DNA of 64,000 nucleotides. Origin: Arcobacter cloacae. GTDB taxonomy: Bacteria > Campylobacterota > Campylobacteria > Campylobacterales > Arcobacteraceae. Positions 43,861 to 52,329 of the stretch are shown one piece after another (positions within the stretch are counted from its first letter, which is position 1; the number at the start of each line of letters is the position of its first letter). Below the pieces are notes generated by a model that saw only the letters and a program-made list of their open reading frames with translations, did not search any database and was not told where the DNA came from. A program made the translations under genes and the position numbers. Location: positions 620,001 to 684,000 of the forward strand of contig NZ_CP053833.1 of assembly GCF_013201935.1 (NCBI RefSeq). Direction: 5' to 3'.

Positions 43861-44483
43861 TGATTAATGAAAAAAAAGGGGCAATTCTAATACTTTCAGG
43901 TCCTAGTGGCTGTGGTAAATCTACTTTACTTAAAGAAGTTTATAAAGATATTGCTGATTACTATTTTTCTATTTCAACTACAACAAGAGATCCAAGAGTT
44001 GGTGAAAAAGATGGTGTTGACTATTTTTTTGTTACTAAAGAAGAGTTTGAAAAAGATATAGAAAATGGTGATTTTTTAGAGTATGCAAAAGTTCATGATA
44101 ATTATTATGGAACTTCTTTAAAACCTATTAAAAAAGCTTTAGAAGATGAAAAATTGGTTATTTTTGATATCGATGTTCAAGGGCATGAAATAGTAAGAAA
44201 AAAGCTAGATTCAATAGTTACATCAGTTTTTATAACAACACCTTCATTAAAAGTTTTAGAAAGCAGATTAAATAGTAGAAATACTGATAGTAAAGAGATT
44301 ATAGAGAAAAGAATAAAAAATGCGAAAGGGGAAGTTGAATATTTTCAAAATTATGATTATTTGATAATAAATGATAATTTAGAAATAGCAGCTAAACAAC
44401 TCGTTTGTATTGCTAATATTGCCAGAATAAAGAGTAAACTTTTTGATAAAAGTAAAATAATATCAACTTGGTTAGAAAACTAA
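43860..44483 (+). CDS. gmk: Guanylate kinase
   Basis: Phosphorylates GMP (and dGMP) to GDP. The 207-residue protein has the P-loop SGPSGCGKST, the GMP-binding SISTTTRDPRVGEKDGVDYFF (core TTRDPRVGE) and IDVQG. The start is GTG, sharing one base with the TAG of the acidic protein gene, so it depends on coupled translation. The last codons and stop lie in a hairpin shared with the convergent gene. Confidence 0.95.
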   Translation: MINEKKGAILILSGPSGCGKSTLLKEVYKDIADYYFSISTTTRDPRVGEKDGVDYFFVTKEEFEKDIENGDFLEYAKVHDNYYGTSLKPIKKALEDEKLVIFDIDVQGHEIVRKKLDSIVTSVFITTPSLKVLESRLNSRNTDSKEIIEKRIKNAKGEVEYFQNYDYLIINDNLEIAAKQLVCIANIARIKSKLFDKSKIISTWLEN

Positions 44484-44499
44484 CTTTTTAGTTGATATT
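44459..44499. terminator. Shared hairpin at the gmk / GGDEF-EAL junction
   Basis: Outer stem 44459-44468 with 44490-44499 (10 bp, perfect), inner stem 44471-44475 with 44480-44484, loop AAAA. Both stop codons (44481-44483 and 44488-44490) lie within it, so the hairpin is made from the coding ends of two convergent genes. Confidence 0.7.
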
Positions 44500-46110
44500 T
44501 TCATAGCTTAAGGGTTTTTCGAAGTAGTATCCTTGACAGAAGTCTATGTTTAAGTCTTTAATTTTGTTATAAATATCTTCATTTGAAACATATTCAGCAA
44601 CTGTTTTTACTTTAAATTCTTTTGAGAAATTTGCTATTGTATTTACAATAATCTCCAAATCTTTTGAACTATTTATCTTTTCAATTAATGAACCATCAAT
44701 TTTTACAAAATCAATATCAAGCAGTGTTAATAGATTAAAGTTTGAATATCCAGCACCAAAGTCATCAACTCCAACTATACAATTGAATTTTCTAACTTCA
44801 GAAATAAATTTTGATACTTCATTAAAATCTGAGATTTCTTCTGATTCTAAGATTTCAAACTCTAAAAATTGACTATAATCTCTGTTCTTTTCTAAAGTTT
44901 CATAAATAAATGAAGTTGTTTCAACATTTGCAATATCATCAAAAGAGATATTTACAGATACTCTTTTATTTTTATTGATTATAAGTTTAAACGCATCTTG
45001 AAGTACTATTTTTATGATATTTGGATAAAGTTTTGTTTTTTTAGCAACATTAATAAAATTATATGGAGCTATTTCAAGACCTTCTTTAGTAACATATCTA
45101 ATAAGAGCTTCATACTTATAAACTTCTTTTGTTTTAGTATTAACTATAGGTTGAAAATATGCTTGGAAAAGATTTTCTCTAAATCCAATTTTTAGTTGTT
45201 TAACCCACTTTATGTTTTCTTCAAATGATTGTTGAATTTTGAATGATTCATTATAAATCATAATTCTTTGAAGTTTTGTTCTTGCATAGTTTATTACTCT
45301 TTGTGAGTATTTGAAAGCTCTTGAACCATCTCCTTGGGCAATTCCAATTGTAATATTTATATCTATCTCATCTTCATCTATTAGTAAAGACTCTTTTTCT
45401 ATTTTATCTGCAAAACTTTTACACAAATCATAAAATTTATCTATATCTTGATTTTTCATTTTTGCAACAATTGCAAATTTATCTGCTTCAATTCTATAAA
45501 CTAAATACTCTTCTTCATCAAAATAATCTTTTAATTTTCTAGCTAATTCAAAAAGAATTGTATCTCCGATATTTTCACCAAACAAATCATTTATAGTAGA
45601 AAATTCATCGATATCTAATAGTGCCATTAAATCAATATTTGTTTCATCTAAATCTTTTTTTAATTTATTTCTATTTGGTAAGTTTGTTAATTTATCAGTG
45701 TATAAATCTTTTAATTCATGATAAATAAGAGATTGAGACATAACTTGTAAAAGTTTTGCTATGTCTATAGGTTTTAAAACATATTTATCAACTCCAATAT
45801 CAATGGCTTCTAGCAAATACTCTTTATTTGAAAAAGCAGTTGCCACTATTATTGGAATATTTATATTGATTTTTTTTATCTCTTTTACCATATCTAAACC
45901 ATTTAGAACTGGCATATTAACATCAGTGATGATTAAATCAATCTCTTTTTCATGTTTTTTAAAAAGTTCAAGCCCCTCTTGACCATTTTGAGCTACATAT
46001 TGCTTTTTGGTGAAGCCCTTTAAAATTTGATGGGTAACTTCTCTTAAGTCTTTCTCATCTTCAGCATATAAAATAGTTATATTTTTTAGTATCGAAATGT
46101 TATTTATCAT
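44488..46110 (-). CDS. REC-GGDEF-EAL response regulator (c-di-GMP phosphodiesterase)
   Basis: A 540-residue cytoplasmic regulator. The receiver (about 8-125) has Asp in IITDVNMP and Lys in VLKPID. The GGDEF domain (about 150-285) is degenerate: EADKF stands where GGDEF should be, so it is unlikely to make c-di-GMP. The EAL domain (about 300-540) keeps EALIR, the Glu of FEILES, DDFGAGYSN, KIDGSLI and VAEYV, so it is probably an active phosphodiesterase. I use the ATG at 46110, 10 nt after GGAGAG, rather than a TTG at 46128. No kinase is adjacent. Confidence 0.88.
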   Translation of the reverse strand: MINNISILKNITILYAEDEKDLREVTHQILKGFTKKQYVAQNGQEGLELFKKHEKEIDLIITDVNMPVLNGLDMVKEIKKININIPIIVATAFSNKEYLLEAIDIGVDKYVLKPIDIAKLLQVMSQSLIYHELKDLYTDKLTNLPNRNKLKKDLDETNIDLMALLDIDEFSTINDLFGENIGDTILFELARKLKDYFDEEEYLVYRIEADKFAIVAKMKNQDIDKFYDLCKSFADKIEKESLLIDEDEIDINITIGIAQGDGSRAFKYSQRVINYARTKLQRIMIYNESFKIQQSFEENIKWVKQLKIGFRENLFQAYFQPIVNTKTKEVYKYEALIRYVTKEGLEIAPYNFINVAKKTKLYPNIIKIVLQDAFKLIINKNKRVSVNISFDDIANVETTSFIYETLEKNRDYSQFLEFEILESEEISDFNEVSKFISEVRKFNCIVGVDDFGAGYSNFNLLTLLDIDFVKIDGSLIEKINSSKDLEIIVNTIANFSKEFKVKTVAEYVSNEDIYNKIKDLNIDFCQGYYFEKPLSYENIN

Positions 46111-46212
46111 TATTAAGAGTCTCTCCAAAATTATTAAGATATAATATCATAAATAACTTAATATCTAAGCTATAAACTATACATTAGATATTTTTTTCTA
46201 ATAGGAGTCTTT

Positions 46213-48654
46213 TTGTCTAAAATCAAATGTAATCATTGTCACTTAGAATTTGAAGAAAATATAATGATAAAAGAGAATGATTTAAATTTTTGTTGTAAAG
46301 GTTGTCAAGGGGTTTATCATCTTTTAAAAAATGATGGGTTGGACTCTTTTTATGAAAAACTTGGAAATAAAACGATTGCTCCTCCTATTGAATTAAACAA
46401 TGATGATATTTCAAAATTTGATTCTTTAAATTTTTTAGATAATTATGTAAGTACTACAAAAGAGGGCTTTTCTCAAATTGATTTAATTATTGAAGGAATT
46501 CATTGTGCTGCTTGTGTTTGGTTGAATGAAAAGATTCTTCATGATACAAAAGGAATAGTTGAAGCAAATATAAATTTTACAACAAATAAAGCAAGAATAG
46601 TTTGGAATGAAGAGAAATTAAAATTATCAGAAATTATTTTAAAAATAAGATCAATTGGATATAACGCTTATGCTTATGATTCAAGCGTAGCAGATGCACA
46701 AGCATCGAAAGCAAAACGAGATTATTTTATTCGTATGATGGTTGCTGTTGTTTGTAGTATGAATATCATGATGTTAAGTGTTGCTAAATATACTGGATTT
46801 TTTACTGGTATTTCAAAAGAAGTAAAAGATATGATTCACATAGGTGAATTTTTACTTTCAACGCCAGTTTTATTTTATAGTGGATGGATATTTTTTAAAG
46901 GTGCTTATTATGGTTTAAAAAATCGTATGATAAATATGGATTTTTTAGTTGCCACGGGAGCTACTTCTACTTATATTTATTCGTTATTTATTCTTTTTGG
47001 TGCAAAAGGAGAAAGTTATTTTGATTCAGTATCCATGATTATTACTTTTGTTTTGGTTGGAAAATATTTAGAGGTAATAGGAAAAAAATCAGCTATTGAT
47101 ACTTTAGATAAAATAAAATCAACTCTACCTTTAGAAGCTATTGTAATAAAAGATAATCAAAGAAAAGTAGTAGCTTTAAATAGTTTAAATATTGGTGATA
47201 TTATTGAGATAAAAGCCGGAGAGAAAGTACCTGTTGATGGTAAAATAGTTTTTGGTTCTGGCTCTTTTGATGAATCAACTTTAACAGGAGAATCTATACC
47301 TGTTTATAAAAAAGTTAATGATTCAGTTTATAGTGGAACTATAAATATTGATTCTTTAATTCAATTTGAAGTTACAAAAAGTTTTAAAAATTCTACTTTT
47401 TCTTCTATTGTTGCTTTACTTGAAGACTCTTTAAATTCAAAACCTGCAATTCAAACAAAAGCTGCTGAAATTTCAAAAGGTTTTAGTGTTACAATTTTAA
47501 GTTTAGCTTTTGCAACTTTTTTAGTTTGGTATTTTTTTGGTTTAGATTTAGGATTTGATTATGAAGGAACAGATACTTTTGAAAGATCATTTATAGTTGC
47601 TGTTTCTGTTGTAGTAATAGCTTGTCCTTGTGCTTTAGCGCTTGCTACTCCAATGGCAAGTTTAATAGGAATATCAGAACTTGCTAAAAAAGGCTTATTG
47701 TTTAAAGAGGCTAAGTTTATAGAAACTTTAGCTTCTGCTAATTGTGTGGTATTTGATAAAACAGGAACTTTAACAAAAGGCGAACTAAATGTAGTAAAAG
47801 CTAGATTTTTAGATGATAATATCTATAAAATACAACTTTTATATTCATTGTTAAATGCTTCAAAACATCCTGTTAGTATCTCTATAAAAAAATATTTAGA
47901 ATCAAAATATGAAAACCTTGAAATAAAAAATCTTCAAAATGTAAAAAATATTGAAGCAAAAGGAATGAGTGCTATATATAAAAATATAGAAGATAAAGAG
48001 TTTGAAATAATTGGTGGAAATGTGGAGCTATTAAGAGAATTTGAAATAAATTATAAATTTGATTCTTCAAAAACAGTTTATTTATTTGCTATAAATAAAA
48101 AAGTTATTGCTACTTTTGAACTTGAAGATGATATAAAAGATGGTGCAAAAGATTTAATAGATTATCTACAAAATAAAAATATTGATGTTATTATGTTAAC
48201 AGGTGATAATGAGCAAGTTGCTTCAAAAATCGCAAAAGAGTTAAATATTAAAAAATATTTTGCAAAACAAACACCTATTTCAAAAGCAAATTTTATAAAA
48301 GAGTTAAAAAAAGAGAATAAAATAGTTGTAATGGTTGGTGATGGAGTAAATGATAGTGTAGCTTTAAGTAATTCAGATGTTGCCGTTGCTATGGGAAGTT
48401 CAGCTGATATTTCACTTGCTGTTTCTGATATTGTTTTATTAAATTCAACACTAAAATCATTAAAAGAGGCATTTGAAATTTCTAATAAAACATATAAATA
48501 TATAAAACAAAATTTATCTTTGTCTATAATATATAATATAGTTACAATTCCACTTGCAATGGCTGGATATGTTATACCACTAATTGCAGCTCTTTCGATG
48601 AGTTTAAGTTCTTTAATGGTTGTATTAAATTCACTTAGAATAAAAATGAAATAA
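46213..48654 (+). CDS. ccoI: Copper P-type ATPase for cbb3 oxidase assembly (CcoI/FixI)
   Basis: An inner-membrane P1B ATPase that supplies copper during cbb3-type cytochrome oxidase assembly. The 813-residue protein starts with a Cys-rich zinc-finger-like region (CNHCH, FCCKGCQGVYH) seen in CcoI, then a heavy-metal domain (HCAACVW, C98 and C101). The pump has TGES, the membrane CPC (ACPCALALATP), DKTGTLTKG and MVGDGVNDS. The start is TTG, 5 nt after AGGAG. The next gene is ccoS, confirming the assignment over a general copper exporter. Confidence 0.92.
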   Translation: MSKIKCNHCHLEFEENIMIKENDLNFCCKGCQGVYHLLKNDGLDSFYEKLGNKTIAPPIELNNDDISKFDSLNFLDNYVSTTKEGFSQIDLIIEGIHCAACVWLNEKILHDTKGIVEANINFTTNKARIVWNEEKLKLSEIILKIRSIGYNAYAYDSSVADAQASKAKRDYFIRMMVAVVCSMNIMMLSVAKYTGFFTGISKEVKDMIHIGEFLLSTPVLFYSGWIFFKGAYYGLKNRMINMDFLVATGATSTYIYSLFILFGAKGESYFDSVSMIITFVLVGKYLEVIGKKSAIDTLDKIKSTLPLEAIVIKDNQRKVVALNSLNIGDIIEIKAGEKVPVDGKIVFGSGSFDESTLTGESIPVYKKVNDSVYSGTINIDSLIQFEVTKSFKNSTFSSIVALLEDSLNSKPAIQTKAAEISKGFSVTILSLAFATFLVWYFFGLDLGFDYEGTDTFERSFIVAVSVVVIACPCALALATPMASLIGISELAKKGLLFKEAKFIETLASANCVVFDKTGTLTKGELNVVKARFLDDNIYKIQLLYSLLNASKHPVSISIKKYLESKYENLEIKNLQNVKNIEAKGMSAIYKNIEDKEFEIIGGNVELLREFEINYKFDSSKTVYLFAINKKVIATFELEDDIKDGAKDLIDYLQNKNIDVIMLTGDNEQVASKIAKELNIKKYFAKQTPISKANFIKELKKENKIVVMVGDGVNDSVALSNSDVAVAMGSSADISLAVSDIVLLNSTLKSLKEAFEISNKTYKYIKQNLSLSIIYNIVTIPLAMAGYVIPLIAALSMSLSSLMVVLNSLRIKMK

Positions 48655-48684
48655 AATTTTATAGATTAAAAATGAGGATAAGAA

Positions 48685-48945
48685 ATGATAAATGACACAC
48701 TTTTTTTTATGTTAATTGTGGGAATAATAATCTCAGCAGGACTTTTACTTTTATTTATTTGGGCTGCAAGAAGTGGACAGTTTGATGATGCAAATAAGAT
48801 GCTTAATGGACCATTATATGATAGTGTTGAAGATTTAAATGATGCTATTAAAAAAGAAAAGAATTCAAAAGAAGCAAAAGAAGAAAAATTAAAAAGTGAA
48901 AAAGAGAAATCAAAAGAAGATGAAGTTAGTCAAAAACTTGACTAA
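48685..48945 (+). CDS. ccoS: cbb3 oxidase maturation protein CcoS
   Basis: An 86-residue inner-membrane protein needed for cofactor insertion into cbb3 oxidase. One helix (about 6-27) is followed by the CcoS hallmark WAARSGQFDDANKMLNGPL, then a long Lys/Glu tail (about 50-86), longer than in most CcoS. It follows ccoI by 30 nt with AGGATAAG before the ATG. The C-terminal codons form half of a 12-bp hairpin facing the cytochrome gene. Confidence 0.92.
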   Translation: MINDTLFFMLIVGIIISAGLLLLFIWAARSGQFDDANKMLNGPLYDSVEDLNDAIKKEKNSKEAKEEKLKSEKEKSKEDEVSQKLD

Positions 48946-48949
48946 CTTC
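48922..48949. terminator. Hairpin across the end of ccoS
   Basis: A perfect 12-bp stem (48922-48933 with 48938-48949) with loop AAAC spans the last codons and stop of ccoS, just before the stop of the convergent cytochrome gene. No strong T-tract on either strand. Confidence 0.6.
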
Positions 48950-48956
48950 TAAAAAA

Positions 48957-49250
48957 TTACTTCATTGCAGCAATTTGTTTTGCTAAATCAGCGATATCAG
49001 CATCACTTAATTTTGCAACTTGACCTTTCATAACAGCTCCCATACCGTGAACATTTAAAGTTCCAGCTTTGTAACCATTTAAAGATTCGATAGTTTTAGC
49101 TTCATCCCAACCTGTAATAATTGCAGATTTTCCTAATGCAGCTTTTTCACCATTTGCACCATGACATGTTGCACAAGCTGCAAAAGAAGCAGCACTTAAA
49201 GAAGCAGCAGCAGCTGCAGCGATGATTGTACTTAATACGATTTTTTTCAT
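48957..49250 (-). CDS. Periplasmic c-type cytochrome (c553-like)
   Basis: A 97-residue electron carrier with an alanine-rich signal peptide (residues 1-24). Haem is attached at CATCH just after it, and the axial Met is probably in HGMGAVMKG. The last helix DADIADLAKQIAAMK is typical of small class I cytochromes such as Campylobacter/Helicobacter c553, the electron donor of cbb3 oxidase. Convergent with the cbb3 assembly genes ccoI-ccoS, which suits that role. AAGGAG lies upstream. Codons are less AT-biased than average, a sign of high expression. Confidence 0.92.
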   Translation of the reverse strand: MKKIVLSTIIAAAAAASLSAASFAACATCHGANGEKAALGKSAIITGWDEAKTIESLNGYKAGTLNVHGMGAVMKGQVAKLSDADIADLAKQIAAMK

Positions 49251-49449
49251 TTTATTCTCCTTGATTTTAAGCGAAATATTTTAGCTTTTTTTTCTTTTTT
49301 TATGCTTAATATTTGAGCTATTTTTTGTAATAAACAGTATAAGTTTTACCTATTATTGTATAAAAAAAGTGAATTACTTATAAACTCTATATAGAGGTAA
49401 TTTAAAGCTATTTTTTAATACTATATTAACTTTAAAAAAAAGGCAAATT

Positions 49450-50052
49450 TTGAAAAAAGAGATAGTTTTAAATATTAATAATTTAACATTTTATTATAAA
49501 AAAGAGAATCCTATATATAAAGATTTTTCTTTAGAGTTAAAAAAAGGTGAATTAGTAACTATATTTGGGAAAAGTGGTACAGGAAAAACTACACTTTTTG
49601 AGTTAATTATAGGTAGTTTAAAACCAATAAGTGGAACAGTACAAAAGTCTAAAATAGCCATGATTTTTCAAGATCCGTTTAACTCTTTTCATCCTACATA
49701 CTCTATAATTGAACAAATAAAAGATGTTGTAAATAGTAATTTTGATGATGAACTACCAGAACTTTTGGAAAAATTAAGTTTAAAAGAAGAGTTACTTTAT
49801 AAAAAAACATATCAGTTAAGTGGAGGGCAACTTCAAAGATGTTCTATTTTAAGAGCAATTTTGATGAAACCAGATTTACTTTTAGTTGATGAACCAACAT
49901 CAGCTTTGGATAATATTATTGCTTATGATGTGATGAAACTGTTGGTATCTCTTTTGAAAAATAGTGCTATTTTGCTTATTACCCATGATTTAGATATGGC
50001 TTCATGGTGCAGTGATAAAATTATAAGGTTGGAAGAAAATGCAAGAAAATAA
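49450..50052 (+). CDS. ABC transporter ATPase, peptide/nickel-type
   Basis: A 200-residue ATPase. Walker A is GKSGTGKTT, then FQDPFNSFHPTYSI, which resembles the Q-loop of DppF/OppF-type oligopeptide and nickel transporters, the signature LSGGQLQR, Walker B LLLVDEPTSALD and THD. It lacks the C-terminal oligopeptide-binding extension of DppF. The start is TTG. No permease or binding protein is adjacent. It overlaps hemH by 14 nt, so it may serve iron or haem metabolism, but this is only context. Confidence 0.8.
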   Translation: MKKEIVLNINNLTFYYKKENPIYKDFSLELKKGELVTIFGKSGTGKTTLFELIIGSLKPISGTVQKSKIAMIFQDPFNSFHPTYSIIEQIKDVVNSNFDDELPELLEKLSLKEELLYKKTYQLSGGQLQRCSILRAILMKPDLLLVDEPTSALDNIIAYDVMKLLVSLLKNSAILLITHDLDMASWCSDKIIRLEENARK

Positions 50053-50974
50053 AAAAGCACTAGTTTTACTTAATATGGGTGGAGCTAGAAATAAAGATGA
50101 ATTGAAAATGTTTTTAACAAATATGTTTAATGACAAAAATATAATAACAGTAAAAAATCCTTTAATTAGAAAAATGATAGCTTTTTTTATTACAACTACA
50201 AGACTTAATAGTGCTTGGAAAAATTATGAAGAGATAGGAAATGAATCACCTATAAATAAGCTAACTGAAAAATTAGTTGATAAATGTAATGAAAAAATTG
50301 AAGATTATAAGACATATCAAGTTATGCGTTATACCCCTCCATTTGCAAATGACGTAATAACAAAGATGTTAGAAGATGGAATAAATGAGATAGTTCTTTT
50401 ACCTTTATATCCACAATATTCAACAACTACAACGAAATCATCAATTGAGGACTTTATAGATTATTTACCATATACTTTTGGTAAAAACATAAGATATATT
50501 GAAACTTTTTATAAAAATGATAAATTCAATGATTGTATTATTGAAGAAATTGGTAGAAATACACAAAATCCAAGTGAATATAATCTAATATTTTCAGCAC
50601 ATGGATTACCTCAAAAAATAGTAGATGCTGGTGACCCTTATGAAATTCAAATGAATGAACATGTAAAAATATTATCTGATAAATTACAAGAAAAAGGTAT
50701 GGATTTTAAATCGGTAAATCTAGCATATCAATCAAAAGTAGGTCCTATGAAGTGGCTTGACCCATCACTTGAAGATATGCTTAAAAATTTTAAAGGGCAA
50801 AAAGTGATTATCTATCCAATAGCTTTTATTGTTGATAACTCTGAAACAGATTTTGAGCTTGATATAGAGTATAGAGAAATTGCACATGAATTAGGAATAG
50901 AAGATTATAAAGTTTGTAAATGTGTGAATGATAGTGATGGATTTATTGAAGCTATAAAATATATTATAAAGTAA
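50039..50974 (+). CDS. hemH: Ferrochelatase
   Basis: Inserts ferrous iron into protoporphyrin IX, the last step of haem synthesis, at the inner face of the membrane. The 311-residue protein has LLNMGGARNKDEL at the start, the catalytic His in FSAHGLPQKIVDAGDPY and the Glu-rich helix DNSETDFELDIEY. The reading frame overlaps the ABC ATPase by 14 nt. Haem demand from the cytochromes nearby is met by this step, though the genes are not in one operon with them. Confidence 0.94.
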   Translation: MQENKKALVLLNMGGARNKDELKMFLTNMFNDKNIITVKNPLIRKMIAFFITTTRLNSAWKNYEEIGNESPINKLTEKLVDKCNEKIEDYKTYQVMRYTPPFANDVITKMLEDGINEIVLLPLYPQYSTTTTKSSIEDFIDYLPYTFGKNIRYIETFYKNDKFNDCIIEEIGRNTQNPSEYNLIFSAHGLPQKIVDAGDPYEIQMNEHVKILSDKLQEKGMDFKSVNLAYQSKVGPMKWLDPSLEDMLKNFKGQKVIIYPIAFIVDNSETDFELDIEYREIAHELGIEDYKVCKCVNDSDGFIEAIKYIIK

Positions 50975-50986
50975 TTGGAAAATTTT

Positions 50987-51532
50987 ATGGAGAATCAAAT
51001 TTTATTAGAAATAGCCAAAAAATCAATAGAAAGAAAATTTGATTCAAATATAAAAATAGATAAAGATAAACTTCTAAAAGATTTTCCCGAACTTAAAGAA
51101 ATTGGTGCAACTTTTGTAACTTTAAAATTAAATAATGAATTAAGAGGTTGTATAGGAACTTTAAATGCAAAAGTTTCAATACTTGAAGATTTAATATCAA
51201 ATGCCTATGGTGCAGCTTTTGAAGATCCAAGATTTTATGAACTGACAAAAGAAGAGTTTGAAAAAACAGATATAGAAATTTCTATTTTATCTTCACCTGT
51301 ACAGATAAAATATACAGATATAAAAGATTTAAAATCAAAAATAAAACCAAATATTCATGGTGTGATTTTACAAAAAGATGGACGAAGAAGTACATTTTTA
51401 CCACAAGTTTGGGAACAACTTCCAACTTTTGAAGAGTTTTTTTCTCATCTTTGTTATAAAGGAAGTTTTGAAGAAGATTGTTTGGAGTTTCATCCTTTAG
51501 TTTTTACTTATGAAGTTAAGAAAATAAAATGA
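50987..51532 (+). CDS. AMMECR1-domain protein (AmmeMemoRadiSam system A)
   Basis: A 181-residue AMMECR1-fold protein. The family hallmark LRGCIGTL is present near residue 50, with AFEDPRFYELTKEE and the C-terminal LPQVWEQLPTFEEFFSHLCYKGS. I choose ATG 50987, preceded by TTGGAAAA, over a TTG at 50975. The stop overlaps the next gene, a MEMO-family protein. The two are part of the AmmeMemoRadiSam set. The third member, a radical SAM enzyme, is not encoded next to them. Its biochemical role is not known. Confidence 0.88.
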   Translation: MENQILLEIAKKSIERKFDSNIKIDKDKLLKDFPELKEIGATFVTLKLNNELRGCIGTLNAKVSILEDLISNAYGAAFEDPRFYELTKEEFEKTDIEISILSSPVQIKYTDIKDLKSKIKPNIHGVILQKDGRRSTFLPQVWEQLPTFEEFFSHLCYKGSFEEDCLEFHPLVFTYEVKKIK

Positions 51533-52329
51533 GTTTTAAAAATATAAGAAAAGCAGTTGTAAGCGGAAGTTTTTATCCACAAAAAAAAGAAGAGATTTTA
51601 GAATATATAAATCATTTTAATAGTGTTAAAACAAATGATGAAACCTTTGAAGATATAAAAGCTATTATTGTTCCACATGCTGGATATATTTATAGTGGAT
51701 TTACTGCAAATATAACTTATAAATTAGTTTCATCTTCAAAAAAAGATATAAAAAGGGTTGTTGTATTTGGACCATCTCATAGGGTTTATTTAAAAGGGGC
51801 AAGTGTTGCTCTTTATGATGAGTATGAAACACCTCTTGGAAATCTAAAAATTGACAAAGAGTTTTCTCAAAACTTAATAGATAAATATGATTTTTTAGAT
51901 TTTAATATAGAGTGTGAATTTGAGCATTCAACAGAAACTCAAGCACCATTTATAAAACATTATTTTGAAAATGTACAATTAGTTGAGATTATTTATGGTG
52001 AGATTGATTATGAAGAGTTATCAAAAGTTATAGATGAGGTTTTAGCCAGTAGTGATAATTTTGTAGTAATAAGTACTGATTTAAGCCATTTCTATACTTT
52101 ACAAGAGGCTCAAAAGCTTGATAATATCTGTATCGAAGCTATAAATAAAAAGGATTTAAAACTTTTTGATTATTGTGAAGCTTGTGGAAAAGTTGGAGTA
52201 AAAGCAGTTATAAATTGGGCGATAAAAAATGATTTTGATACAAAAATATTAAATTATTGTACAAGTGCTGATGTTACAAAAGATGAAAATAGGGTTGTTG
52301 GATATACATCAGCTCTCATAGGAAGATAG
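51529..52329 (+). CDS. MEMO1-family protein (AmmeMemoRadiSam system B)
   Basis: A 266-residue protein of the MEMO / extradiol dioxygenase-like fold. Likely metal ligands are the His of IVPHAGYIYSG, the His of FGPSHRVYL and the Cys near the C-terminus (CEACGKVG), with EFEHSTETQAPF and STDLSHFY as further conserved blocks. The start overlaps the AMMECR1 gene by 4 nt, and the next gene starts at the next base. Human MEMO1 binds iron or copper; a redox role here would be inference. Confidence 0.9.
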   Translation: MSFKNIRKAVVSGSFYPQKKEEILEYINHFNSVKTNDETFEDIKAIIVPHAGYIYSGFTANITYKLVSSSKKDIKRVVVFGPSHRVYLKGASVALYDEYETPLGNLKIDKEFSQNLIDKYDFLDFNIECEFEHSTETQAPFIKHYFENVQLVEIIYGEIDYEELSKVIDEVLASSDNFVVISTDLSHFYTLQEAQKLDNICIEAINKKDLKLFDYCEACGKVGVKAVINWAIKNDFDTKILNYCTSADVTKDENRVVGYTSALIGR

